A stretch of 64,000 nucleotides of DNA, taken from assembly GCF_041020765.1 (NCBI RefSeq), contig NZ_JBEUEJ010000020.1; one strand, written 5' to 3'. Positions 1-8,313 of the stretch are shown piece by piece. The translations under genes were made by a program, and so were the position numbers. Numbering within the stretch: position 1 is the stretch's first letter; each line of letters starts with the position of its first letter. Origin of the DNA: Kineococcus terrestris (GTDB taxonomy: Bacteria; Actinomycetota; Actinomycetes; Actinomycetales; Kineococcaceae). The notes under the pieces were generated by a model, which had not been told where the DNA came from, searched no databases, and saw only the letters and a program-made list of their open reading frames with translations.

Positions 1-73
1 CCACCTGCAGGGACAGGCAGGAGCCGAGCACGAGCAGGACGGCGGGGCCCGGGCGGGCGACGGCGGTGGTCAC
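1..73 (-). CDS. EamA-type membrane transporter, N-terminal fragment
   Basis: Only the first 24 codons lie in the window; the gene runs off the left edge. The GTG at 73 opens a peptide that turns hydrophobic after about residue 10 (PAVLLVLGSCLSLQ), which looks like the first helix of EamA/DMT-family exporters of actinobacteria. A GACAGT hexamer ends six bases before the GTG, which fits a leaderless transcript. It is divergent from the LysR gene at 164, and LysR regulators often control a neighbouring divergent exporter, so it may be the target. The family call rests on one helix and is tentative. Confidence 0.45.
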   Translation of the reverse strand, partial: MTTAVARPGPAVLLVLGSCLSLQV

Positions 74-163
74 GGCCCCACTGTCGAGCGGCGGCTACCG
101 TGGCGTCCAGCGAACTGTTCTGGAGGAGAACGGTCAGCTGAGCTGAACGATCGGGAGGTCGCC

Positions 164-1081
164 GTGCTCGACGTCCACCGCCTGCGCCTGCTGCGCGAGC
201 TGCACCGGCGCGGCACGCTGGCCGCCGTCGCCCGCGCGCTCAGCTACAGCCCGTCGGCCGTCTCGCAGCAGCTGTCGCTGCTGGAGCACGAGACGGGCGT
301 GCAGCTGCTGGATCGGGTGGGCCGCGGGGTGCGGCTGACCGCCCCGGCGCGCGTCCTCGTCGGGCACGCCGACGCCGTCATCGAGCGCCTGGAGCGCGCC
401 GAGGCGGACCTGGCGGCCTCGCTGAGCGAGGTCACCGGCACGGTGCGGGTGGCCAGCTTCCAGACGGTGCTGCTGGCGCTCGTGCCCGCCGCGCTGACGC
501 GCCTGGCCGCCGAGCACCCGGCCCTGCGCGTGGAGATCACCCAGCTGGAGCCCGAGGAGGCCTTCGCCGCGCTGCTCGCCCACGACGTCGACCTGGTGCT
601 CGGCGAGGAGTACCCGGGCCTGCCGCGGGTGCTGGAGGACGGCGTCGACGAGGAGGACCTGGCCCACGACGGCCTGCGGCTGGCGCTGCCGCGGCACGGC
701 CCGCTGGCCCGGCTGCCGGGGGACCTGGCCGCCCTGGCGGGGGCGCCGTGGGTGATGGACCCGCCGGCGTCGCTGCCGGCGCGCTGGGCGGTGGCCCGCT
801 GCCGGGCGGCGGGGTTCGAGCCGGACGTGCGCATCGAGACGCCGGACCCGCTGCTGCAGTCGCACCTGGTGGAGACCGGGCACGCCGTCGCGCTGCTGCC
901 GGACCTGCTGTGGACGCAGCTGCACCCCGACCTGCGGCTGGTGGCGCTGCCCGGCGACCCGGTGCGCCGCCTCTACACGGGCGCGCGCCGCGGCACGGCC
1001 GGGCACCCGGCCGTGCGCGCGCTGCGGAGCGCCCTCCGCGACGCGCTGGAGCGGGCGCGGACGGGGCTGTCGCGGGCCTGA
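164..1081 (+). CDS. LysR family transcriptional regulator
   Basis: A 305-residue DNA-binding regulator of normal LysR length. Residues 1-60 form the winged helix-turn-helix (RLRLLRELHRRGTLAAVARAL, then SPSAVSQQLSLLE as recognition helix). The rest is the periplasmic-binding-like effector domain, beginning near VTGTVRVASFQTVLL. The GTG start has a GGGAGG ribosome site five bases upstream (153-158). It is divergent from a putative EamA exporter whose start is 90 bases away, so it probably regulates that gene and itself. The effector is unknown. The region up to 1213 downstream holds nothing I recognise. Confidence 0.9.
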   Translation: MLDVHRLRLLRELHRRGTLAAVARALSYSPSAVSQQLSLLEHETGVQLLDRVGRGVRLTAPARVLVGHADAVIERLERAEADLAASLSEVTGTVRVASFQTVLLALVPAALTRLAAEHPALRVEITQLEPEEAFAALLAHDVDLVLGEEYPGLPRVLEDGVDEEDLAHDGLRLALPRHGPLARLPGDLAALAGAPWVMDPPASLPARWAVARCRAAGFEPDVRIETPDPLLQSHLVETGHAVALLPDLLWTQLHPDLRLVALPGDPVRRLYTGARRGTAGHPAVRALRSALRDALERARTGLSRA

Positions 1082-1213
1082 GGCCGGACGGCGCCGGGCC
1101 ACCGGCACCTCGTCGCGGACGGCGCCCCGACGCCTCCCGGCGGCCGCCACGTCCACGAGCACCCCGCGCACGAGCTCGTCCCCGCCGCGCTGGGCCCGCG
1201 AGCCGCGGGGACC

Positions 1214-2267
1214 TCAGCGCAGGTAGGCCGCCAGCACCCGGGCAGCCCCGTCCACGACGTCGCGGTGCACGACCTCGAACCCGTGCGTCGACAGCGTCGG
1301 CAGCCCGAGCGCGACGGCCCGCGCCACCTGGCCGACGGTGGAGGAGTCCGAGGCGTCGCTGCCGTAGGAGCCGAGGACCGCGCGCTGCGCCGGCACGCCC
1401 TGCTGCTCCGCGAGCTCGACGAGCCGGTCGGCGCAGCGACGGTCGTAGACGGCCGTGGCGTCGGCGTACGGGACGACGACCCCGGGGTGCAGCGACGTCC
1501 CGTACTCGTCCTCGGCGGGGGCGACGTCCAGGGCGAGCACCTCCTCGCCGGGCAGGGTCCGGTCCGCGTACGCCGCGCCCACGCCGCCGACCTCCTCGCG
1601 CGTGCTGAAGACGGCGTACACGTCGCACGCGGGCCCACCCTCCCGCCGCAGCAGGCGCAGCGCCCGCAGGAGGACGACCAGCGCGAGGCGGTCGTCGAGG
1701 AAGAAGCACCCGGTGAACCCGCCGAGGTCGACGAGCTCGCGCCGGCTGCGGTGCACGCAGACGCGGCTGCCGACGTGGACGCCCGCGTCGGCCAGCTCCC
1801 GCGGGGAGCGGCCGGTGAACACCCGCACGTCGGTCCAGGTCATCGCGCGGTCCCCCCCCGTCGGGCTTGGTCGCCCACACCTGCGGGGTCTCCCGCGTCG
1901 TGTGCTCCGAGCCGAGCACGAGCGCGCCCGTCACCACCTCGGCGTCGCCCAGCACGTCGACCGGCCCCAGCCCGAAGTTCGCGGGGTACATCGTCCCCAG
2001 CGGCTGCACGTGCAGGTCGCCGTCGGGCGCCACGCGCTTGACGACCAGCGCCAGCTCGTCCAGGTGCGCGGTCACGCGCACCGCTCCCCGCGCGCTGCCC
2101 GCCGGCCCGTCCAGCAGGCCGACGAGGTTGCCCGCGGCGTCCACCCACGAGCGGTCCACCAGCGGCGCCAGCTCCCGCGCGCACACGTCGCGGACCGCCT
2201 CCTCGTCACCGCCGGGACCGTACGTGCGCAGCAGCTCCTGCAGCAGGTCGCGCGTCGCCGCGTCCAC
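1214..2267 (-). pseudogene. M42-family aminopeptidase, frameshifted in a G run
   Basis: The product resembles M42 metallo-aminopeptidases (tetrahedral cytosolic peptidases). The N-terminal half reads from a GTG at 2267 (AHLDELALVVKRV carries the HxD metal motif). It continues in another frame from about 1850 to 1214, with FSTREEVGGVGA supplying the glutamate pair and LGSYGSDASD following. The frames meet at eight consecutive G on the coding strand (1852-1859). Seven would give a continuous protein of about 350 residues, the family's usual size. A sequencing error, slippage-based switching or a true pseudogene are all possible. A GAGGGGG ribosome site and the SDR stop nine bases upstream suggest co-transcription. 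Confidence 0.75.
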
Positions 2268-2276
2268 GCCGCCCCC

Positions 2277-3290
2277 TCAGCCCCGCCGCACCAGGCCGCG
2301 CGCCAGCAGGACCGCCGCGGCCAGCCCCGCGGCCGCGCCCAGCGGCCGGCGGTGCCGCTGCGCCCACACCTGCGGGCTGCGCGACCACGACCGCTCGTCG
2401 AAGATCCCGTGCGCGCCGTGGTCGCCGGGCACCGGCTCGTCGAGGCAGTCGCCGACCATCGCGCTGGCGGGCAGGTCGGTCTGCTGACCGGACACGCCCG
2501 TGCGGCCCAGGTAGCGGTCCAGCAGGGCGGGGGCCAGGTGGTTGCCGAGGATGGTGCCGACGGTGGCCTCGCCGACCCACGTCTCCCGGCGGGGGCGCTC
2601 GGCGACGTCCACGACGACGGGCGCGCACACCTCCGGCTGGTAGATCGGCGCGACCGGCTGCGGGTGCTGGGGCAGGTTCGAGCGCACCCACCCGAACTGG
2701 GTCGTGTTCATCCCGGGCATGTGGACGAGGGACACCGTCACGGAGCTGCCCTCGGACAGCAGGTCGGTGATGACGCTCTCGGTGAACCCCTGGACCGCGT
2801 GCTTGGCCCCGCAGTACGCCGACTGCAGCGGGATCCCGCGGTGCGCGAGCGCGGAGCCGACCTGCACGACCGTCCCGCGGTCGCGCGGCACCATCCGCTT
2901 GAGGGCGGCGCGGGTGCCGTTGACGTAGCCGTAGTAGGTGGTGCGGGTGGCGCGGTCGAAGTCGGCGGGGTCGACGTCCCAGAACTTCGCGAAGACGCTG
3001 GCCATCGCGTTGTTCACCCACACGTCGATCGGCCCGAGGCCGGCCTCGACGCGGGCGGCGGCGGACTCGACGGCCTCGGCGTCGCCCACGTCGCACGGCA
3101 CCGCCAGGCCCCGGCCGCCGGCGGCCTCGACGTCGGCGACCGCTCCCGCGAGGCCCTCGGCGCCGCGCGCCAGGACGGCCACGTCGTACCCGCGGGCGGC
3201 GAACTCCCGCACGACCGCGCGCCCCAGACCCGCTGACCCGCCCGTCACGACGGCGACCCGCCGCCCGCTCCCGTTCCCCGATGCGCTCAC
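2277..3290 (-). CDS. SDR family oxidoreductase with C-terminal hydrophobic tail
   Basis: A 337-residue short-chain dehydrogenase/reductase. The Rossmann glycine motif TGGSAGLG is near residue 15, the NNA motif is in VNNAMASVF, and the catalytic tyrosine and lysine are in SAYCGAKHAV. The protein is about 80 residues longer than a minimal SDR, and a hydrophobic stretch near the end (LGAAAGLAAAVLLARGLV) could anchor it to the membrane. The frame stays open far upstream, but the GTG at 3290 is preceded by GAGGGT six bases away and matches the family's N-terminus. The M42 peptidase fragment follows 9 bases after its stop. The substrate is unknown. Confidence 0.85.
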   Translation of the reverse strand: MSASGNGSGRRVAVVTGGSAGLGRAVVREFAARGYDVAVLARGAEGLAGAVADVEAAGGRGLAVPCDVGDAEAVESAAARVEAGLGPIDVWVNNAMASVFAKFWDVDPADFDRATRTTYYGYVNGTRAALKRMVPRDRGTVVQVGSALAHRGIPLQSAYCGAKHAVQGFTESVITDLLSEGSSVTVSLVHMPGMNTTQFGWVRSNLPQHPQPVAPIYQPEVCAPVVVDVAERPRRETWVGEATVGTILGNHLAPALLDRYLGRTGVSGQQTDLPASAMVGDCLDEPVPGDHGAHGIFDERSWSRSPQVWAQRHRRPLGAAAGLAAAVLLARGLVRRG

Positions 3291-3343
3291 CCGCCGACCC
3301 TCGCAGCCGGTGCGCGACCCGGCACGCCGAGCCGGGAGGGGGG

Positions 3344-3856
3344 TCAGCCGGCCGTGCCCGGGGAGCCGGTGTCCAGGTCGACGGTCTCGTTCTCGCCGAC
3401 GTCCGGGCGCCTGCCCCGCAGCTTGCTGGTGGCCAGGGCGAGCAGGGTGGTGACGGTGCCGCCGGGGGTGTCCCAGTACTCCGCGCTCTGGGCGTGCACC
3501 CTGATGAGCGCCAGGCCCGGCGTCCCCGGGCCGTCCGGGAACCAGGCCGCCAGGCCCGGGTTCCACAGCTCTTCGGCCTTGGCCCGGTCGTGGACCACCT
3601 CGGCCGTACCGGCCAGCGACAGCCAGGCGTCGCGGGTGGCGAAGGCGGCGTTGACGGGGGAGCCGTGCCGCACCTGGGCGACCTTGGCGGAGTCGTCGTC
3701 GGCGGCGAACCACAGGTCGCCGTCGAAGCGCACCTGCTGCACGGCCATGGGGCGGCTGACCAGCCGCCCGTCCTCGGTGGTGGTGGTCAGCATGCAGGTC
3801 TTGATGTCGGCGATGATGTCGGCGACCTTCTCGACGCCGTCGCGCTCGTCGGCCAC
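3344..3856 (-). CDS. Pyridoxamine 5'-phosphate oxidase-like (general stress) protein
   Basis: A 170-residue protein with the split-barrel flavin-binding fold of PPOX-like general stress proteins. The start IADIKTCMLTTTTEDGRLVSRPMAV and the segment DGDLWFAADDDSAKVAQVR are typical of the FMN/F420-binding family, as is AFATRDAWLSLAGTAEVV. The GTG at 3856 has a GGGGAGGG ribosome site three bases upstream. The C-terminal 40 residues are acidic and likely unstructured. It probably binds a flavin or deazaflavin and acts on small substrates, but the reaction cannot be read from the sequence. Confidence 0.85.
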   Translation of the reverse strand: MADERDGVEKVADIIADIKTCMLTTTTEDGRLVSRPMAVQQVRFDGDLWFAADDDSAKVAQVRHGSPVNAAFATRDAWLSLAGTAEVVHDRAKAEELWNPGLAAWFPDGPGTPGLALIRVHAQSAEYWDTPGGTVTTLLALATSKLRGRRPDVGENETVDLDTGSPGTAG

Positions 3857-3965
3857 GGTCCCTCCCCGGTCCTCGGCTGTTCGTGCTCGGTCACGTCGGT
3901 GATCGCGACGGTGGGCGCGGGGGCGGGGGGCGGCAACAGCGCCGCGGGATCCCGGCCCCCTGCCG

Positions 3966-4541
3966 TCAGTCGCCGTCGGGCTGGGCGCGCTCGGGCAGCT
4001 GCTTGGCGGCGTCGTAGGCCAGGTGCAGCAGGTCGGAGCCGAAGACGGCGGTCAGCATGGCGGCGACGCTGCGCGTCAGCCGCGGGGCGAGGACCCCGCC
4101 GGCCACGAGGCCGGTCGCCACCCACACCGACGTGCAGAACGGGCAGGTCAGCAGCTCGCCGACGGAGTGGCGCAGGCCGCTGCCGCGGACCTCCTCCATG
4201 TTCTCCCCGTCGCCGGCCGGGCCGACGAAGCGGGTGAAGGGGGCGCGGAAGGGCGCGGTGACGGCGTCCTTGGAGATGAGCCGGCTGGCCTTGTGGGTGG
4301 CCACGGTGAGCAGGAACAGGTCCTGGGCGCTGAAGCGGTCGGGCATCTCGCGGCCGAGGCCGCGCGCCAGCAGCGCCGCGCCGCCCACGCCGCCGGCGAA
4401 GACGCCCATGAGGGTGAGGAACCCGCCGAGCGGGCGCTCCTCGTCGCCCTGGTAGGCGTCCTGGACGTCGGTCAGGCGGGTGTGCAGGGCGTGCAGGTGC
4501 TCGCGCGCCCGCAGCGGGACGTCGGGGGTGTCGGTGGCCAT
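3966..4541 (-). CDS. DUF1360 domain membrane protein
   Basis: A 191-residue protein with the DUF1360 pattern: a first hydrophobic segment (GGFLTLMGVFAGGVGGAALLA), the conserved THKASRLISKDAVTAPFRAPFT stretch, a GELLTCPFCTSVWVA cysteine segment and a final hydrophobic region. The start is the ATG at 4541; the frame is open further upstream but without a ribosome site or family resemblance. The function of DUF1360 proteins is not established. The two cysteines in CPFC could bind metal or form a disulfide. It diverges from the importer operon beginning at 4659. Confidence 0.8.
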   Translation of the reverse strand: MATDTPDVPLRAREHLHALHTRLTDVQDAYQGDEERPLGGFLTLMGVFAGGVGGAALLARGLGREMPDRFSAQDLFLLTVATHKASRLISKDAVTAPFRAPFTRFVGPAGDGENMEEVRGSGLRHSVGELLTCPFCTSVWVATGLVAGGVLAPRLTRSVAAMLTAVFGSDLLHLAYDAAKQLPERAQPDGD

Positions 4542-4658
4542 GCCCCCGACCATCACCCGGCCGCGCCGCTCCCACCACCCGGCGGCCGCCACCGGGCCCG
4601 CCCGCGGCGCGTGCGCCACGATGACCGCGTCCGCCCCCCAGACCCCAGGAGGTCCCCC

Positions 4659-4691
4659 GTGCCCGCTCCCGTCCCCGCCACGACGACGTGA
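4659..4691 (+). CDS. Ten-codon leader ORF overlapping the importer start
   Basis: A GTG at 4659 follows a strong ribosome site, AGGAGGT at 4647-4653. It encodes MPAPVPATTT and stops at TGA 4689-4691, which overlaps the GTG start (4688) of the lipoprotein gene. The lipoprotein gene has no good ribosome site of its own. The simplest reading is that ribosomes load on this leader and re-initiate at 4688, coupling the two. It contains proline- and threonine-rich codons and no cysteine. Whether the peptide itself senses anything is unknown. Short ORFs arise by chance, so confidence is moderate. Confidence 0.4.
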   Translation: MPAPVPATTT

Positions 4692-5659
4692 CCGCCGGCC
4701 CTCGCGCCGTCCGGTCGGGTGGCCCCGCAGCAGCACCGCTCCTCCCCCCGCGCCGCCGCCTGCTGGCCGCGGCCGGTTCCTCCGTCCTCCTCGCGGGCCT
4801 CGCCGCCTGCGGCGGGCGCACCTCCCCCGTCTCCTCCGCCGCCTCCCCCTCCGGGAGCGGTGGGCAGCTGACCGTCGGGGCGATCCCCGACCAGGACCCG
4901 GAGGTCCTGCAGCGCCTGTACGGCACCCTCGCGGACTCGATGGCCGCGGCCACCGGCCTGGACGTCGCCTACCGGCCCGTCACCGACTACGCCGCCGCGG
5001 TGTCCCTGTTCCGCACCGGCGACCTGGACCTCGTCTGGTTCGGCGGCCTGACCGGGGTGCAGGCGCGCCGGCAGACCCCCGGCGCCGTGGTCCTGGCCCA
5101 GCGCGACATCGACACCGCGTTCCGCTCGGTGTTCGTGGTGAACACCGCCACCGGCCTGGCGCCGTCGGACGACCTGACCGCGCTGGCGGGGCTGCGGTTC
5201 ACCTACGGCAGCCAGACCTCGACGTCCGGGTTCCTCATGCCCGCGCACTCCCTGACCGGGCAGGGCGTGGACCCGCGCGGCTTCCCCGGCGGCCCGGGGT
5301 TCAGCGGCTCGCACGACGCGACGCTGCAGCTGGTCGCCTCCGGCAGCTACGAGGCCGGCGCGCTCAACGAGCAGGTGTGGACCGCCCGCAGCGCCGAGGG
5401 CGCCGTCGACCCGGCCGTCGGGGTCTACGCCCGGACCCCGCCGTACCACGACTACCACTGGCTGCTCGGCCCGCGGGCCGTCGAGCGGCTGGGCGAGGAC
5501 CTGCCGGACCGGCTCACCGGCTACCTGCTCGGGCTCTCGGTCGGCGACCCGGACGACGCGCAGGTGCTCGACCTGTTCGGCGCCGGCGCGTTCGTCCCCG
5601 CGCGGGCGTCCGACCACGCCGAGATCGAGGAGATCGGCGAGCAGCTGGGGCTCCTCTGA
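4688..5659 (+). CDS. PhnD-family ABC transporter substrate-binding lipoprotein
   Basis: A 323-residue lipoprotein that would capture an oxyanion outside the membrane for the ABC importer encoded next to it. A long N-region (twin arginines in PPRRRLLAAAGSS) leads to the lipobox LAAC at about residue 41. The mature part starts LTVGAIPDQDPEVLQRLYG and includes DYAAAVSLFRTGDLDLVWFGG. The PhnD/phosphonate-binding family is clear. The WFGGLTGVQAR segment recalls the subgroup annotated as putative selenate-binding proteins, so selenate as well as phosphonate or phosphite is possible; I cannot decide. Its GTG overlaps the stop of the leader ORF. Confidence 0.85.
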   Translation: MTAGPRAVRSGGPAAAPLLPPRRRLLAAAGSSVLLAGLAACGGRTSPVSSAASPSGSGGQLTVGAIPDQDPEVLQRLYGTLADSMAAATGLDVAYRPVTDYAAAVSLFRTGDLDLVWFGGLTGVQARRQTPGAVVLAQRDIDTAFRSVFVVNTATGLAPSDDLTALAGLRFTYGSQTSTSGFLMPAHSLTGQGVDPRGFPGGPGFSGSHDATLQLVASGSYEAGALNEQVWTARSAEGAVDPAVGVYARTPPYHDYHWLLGPRAVERLGEDLPDRLTGYLLGLSVGDPDDAQVLDLFGAGAFVPARASDHAEIEEIGEQLGLL

Positions 5660-6402
5660 GCGCCGCCCTGCGGCTGTCCGGCGTCCAGGTCCGCCACGGC
5701 GGCACGACGGCTCTGGCCGGGCTCGACCTCGTGGTCGGGCGCGGTGAGCGGGTCGCCGTGGTGGGGCCCTCGGGCGCCGGGAAGTCGACGCTGATCGGTG
5801 TGCTCACCGGGTCGGTGACGCCCACCGCGGGCGCGGCGCAGGTCCTCGGCGCCGACCCGTCCGCCCTGTCCGGGCGCGCGCTGCGGCGGCTGCGCGCGCG
5901 GGTGGGCACCGTCCACCAGCACCTGGAGCTGGTGGGCCCGCTGCGCGTGGTCCACAACGTCAACGCCGGCCGGCTGGCGGACTGGCCGGCGTGGCGGGCG
6001 GCGTGGTCGCTGCTGCGCCCGCAGGGCCTGCCCGAGGTGCTCGACGCGCTGGAGCGGGTGGACCTGGCCGACCGGGTGTTCGAGCGCACCGAGCGCCTGT
6101 CCGGCGGGCAGCGGCAGCGGGTCGCGGTGGCCCGGGTGCTCGTGCAGCGCCCCGAGCTGGTGCTGGCCGACGAGCCGGTGTCCGCGCTGGACCCCGCCCT
6201 GGCCGGGCGGGTCCTGGCGCTGCTGACGGAGCTGGCCGCCGAGCGCGGCGGCGCCCTGGTCACCGCGCTGCACGACCCCGCGCTGGCGCTGCGGCACTGC
6301 GACCGCGTCGTCGGCCTCGTCGGCGGCCGCCTCGTCCTGGACGCCCCGGCCGCCTCGCTGAGCGCCGCGGACCTCGCGGACTTCTACGGGGTCGGCGCGT
6401 GA
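5656..6402 (+). CDS. PhnC-like ABC transporter ATPase
   Basis: A 248-residue ATPase powering the importer. Walker A GPSGAGKST is at about residues 37-45, the signature LSGGQRQR at 148-155, Walker B LVLADEP at 168-174, and the switch histidine in TALHD follows. The reading frame has no ATG or GTG near the expected N-terminus. The codon in the right place is CTG at 5656, whose last two bases begin the TGA of the upstream gene (CTGA), so translation is probably coupled with a rare CTG start. The downstream permease overlaps its stop by four bases (GTGA). Confidence 0.85.
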   Translation: MSAALRLSGVQVRHGGTTALAGLDLVVGRGERVAVVGPSGAGKSTLIGVLTGSVTPTAGAAQVLGADPSALSGRALRRLRARVGTVHQHLELVGPLRVVHNVNAGRLADWPAWRAAWSLLRPQGLPEVLDALERVDLADRVFERTERLSGGQRQRVAVARVLVQRPELVLADEPVSALDPALAGRVLALLTELAAERGGALVTALHDPALALRHCDRVVGLVGGRLVLDAPAASLSAADLADFYGVGA

Positions 6403-8006
6403 GCACGGCGATCGCCGCCCCTCGGCTGCGCCGGTCGCGCGCGCGGTGGGCGTGGGGGCTGGGCACCGCCGCCCTCGTGCTGTGGTCGCTGGCCGGGACG
6501 GGGGTGTTCTCCGGCGACGTGCTCAACCCGGCGGGGCTGCGCCAGGCGGGCCGCTCCGCCGCCGGGGCGCTGTCCCCGGACCTGTCGGCCGAGTTCGTCC
6601 GGGTGCTGCTGACGAGCGCCCTGGTGACGGTCGCCTACGCAGTGCTGGGTGCCGCGCTGGCCGTCCTGCTGGGCGCGGCGGGCGCCGTCGTCCTGGCCCG
6701 CCGCACGTGGGGGCGCCGGCGCGCGGGCTGGACGCTGGCGCGCGCCGCCGTGGCCGTGCCCCGCGGCCTGCACGAGGCGGTGTGGGGGCTGCTGCTGGTC
6801 AACGTCCTGGGTCTGGACCCGTGGGTGGGGGTGCTGGCCATCGGGATCCCCTACGGCGCGGTGACCGCGAAGGTGTTCGCGGACCTGCTCGACGAGGTGC
6901 CCCGCGGCGCCCACGACGCGCTGCGGGCCGCGGGGGCGGGGCGGGCGGCGGCCGCGCTGTACGGGCTGCTGCCGCCGGCCGCGGGCGCCCTGCTGGCGTA
7001 CGCGTCCTACCGGCTGGAGTGCGCGGTGCGCTCGGCCGTCGTCCTCGGCCTGGTCGGCGCGGGCGGCCTGGGCTACCAGCTGTCGCTGTCGTTCAGCTCG
7101 CTGCGCTGGGACCAGGTGTGGAGCTGCGTGTACGCGCTGACGGTCCTGTGCGTGGGCGCCGTCGTCGCCGGCCGGGCCGTGCGCCGCCGCCTGGCCGACC
7201 CGCCGCCGGTGGCCGGGGACCGGCTGCGCCGCGATCGCGGGCTGGTCGCGGCGGTGCTCGCGGTGCCGGTGCTCGTGGCGTGGTCGTGGTGGTACCTGGC
7301 GCTGCGCCCGGCGACCCTCGTCGCGGACCGCACCGGCGAGCAGGTGGCGCTGCTGCTGTCCCTGGCCTGGCCGCCGGACGTGTCGGGCCCGCTGCTGGGC
7401 TCCCTGGCCGTCGCCGCCGTCGTCACGGTGCAGGTGTCCGTGGTCGCGGTGGCGCTGGCCACCGCGGGGGCGGTGCTGCTGTCCGGGGTCGCCGCCCGCC
7501 CGCCGCGGCGGCCCGGGTCGCTGCGGTGGGCCGCCGGCGCGCTCGTGCGGGGCGTCCTGCTGCTGCTGCGGGCCGTGCCGCCGCCGGTGCACGCGCTGGT
7601 CCTGCTGTTCGTGCTGCGGCCCGGGCCGCTGCCGGGGGCGCTCGCGCTGGGCGTCTACACCCTCGGCGTCCTGGGGCGGCTGACCGCCGAGACCCTCGAG
7701 GAGCTGGACCGCCGGCCCGCGCGGGCGCTGGAGGCGCTGGGCGCGGGCCCGGTCGGCGGCTGGCTGTACGGCACCGCGCCGCGCGCGGCCGGTCCCGTGC
7801 TCGCCCACGCCCTGTACCGGTGGGAGGTCGCCGTGCGCGACACGGTCCTCGTCGGGCTCCTCGCCGGCGGCGGGCTGGGCGCCGTGCTCGCCACCGGCCT
7901 GCAGACCTTCGACTGGCCCGCGGTGACGACGACCCTCGTGGTGCTGGTGGCGCTGACCCTGGCCGTGGACCTCGTCAGCGACCGGGCGCGGGCGGTGGTG
8001 CGCTGA
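6399..8006 (+). CDS. Fused two-domain PhnE-type ABC permease
   Basis: A 535-residue inner-membrane protein in which two permease domains are joined. Each half has several hydrophobic segments and one cytoplasmic EAA-type coupling loop: DLLDEVPRGAHDALRAAGAG at about 162-181 and ELDRRPARALEALGAG near 435. Each is followed by the same layout, ending in a V(L)GL(V/L)(G/A)GGLG segment. A single chain therefore probably supplies both halves of the channel, instead of a PhnE homodimer or two genes. GTG 6399 overlaps the ATPase stop. The substrate is as uncertain as for the binding protein. Confidence 0.85.
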   Translation: MSTAIAAPRLRRSRARWAWGLGTAALVLWSLAGTGVFSGDVLNPAGLRQAGRSAAGALSPDLSAEFVRVLLTSALVTVAYAVLGAALAVLLGAAGAVVLARRTWGRRRAGWTLARAAVAVPRGLHEAVWGLLLVNVLGLDPWVGVLAIGIPYGAVTAKVFADLLDEVPRGAHDALRAAGAGRAAAALYGLLPPAAGALLAYASYRLECAVRSAVVLGLVGAGGLGYQLSLSFSSLRWDQVWSCVYALTVLCVGAVVAGRAVRRRLADPPPVAGDRLRRDRGLVAAVLAVPVLVAWSWWYLALRPATLVADRTGEQVALLLSLAWPPDVSGPLLGSLAVAAVVTVQVSVVAVALATAGAVLLSGVAARPPRRPGSLRWAAGALVRGVLLLLRAVPPPVHALVLLFVLRPGPLPGALALGVYTLGVLGRLTAETLEELDRRPARALEALGAGPVGGWLYGTAPRAAGPVLAHALYRWEVAVRDTVLVGLLAGGGLGAVLATGLQTFDWPAVTTTLVVLVALTLAVDLVSDRARAVVR

Positions 8007-8039
8007 GGTGCGGTGGACGCGGGTGCCGCAGTGCCCGGC

Positions 8040-8277
8040 GTGAGCGACATCCCGTCGTCCCCCCCGGACGCCGAACTCGAACGGCACTACCGCGCCCACC
8101 TCGCGGCCCTGGACGAGCGGCGCTTCGACGACCTGCCGCGCTTCGTCGCCGAGGAGCTGACGTACGACGGCGCCCCGATGAGCGCCCGCCGCTACCGCGA
8201 GCTGCTCGAGGACGACGTGCGCCGCATCGCTGGACCTGGAGGCCCTGCGGCGGCAGCTGGTGCACCGGGACGGCTGA
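8040..8277 (+). pseudogene. NTF2/SnoaL-like gene remnant with internal deletion
   Basis: From GTG 8040 the frame encodes a typical SnoaL-like N-terminus (ELERHYRAHLAALDERRFDDL, then VAEELTYDGAPMSARRYRELL). At about 8230, just after DDVRRI, the similarity ends. A second frame then supplies what looks like the family's C-terminal helix (SLDLEALRRQLVHRDG) and stops at 8275-8277. About 60 central residues are missing between these pieces, so the gene seems to have lost its middle by deletion. The first frame runs open into the downstream repeat, which is why an apparent longer ORF exists. Confidence 0.55.
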
Positions 8278-8313
8278 GCGGGCGCTCCCGCGGCGGTCGG
8301 CTCCGCACGTCCG

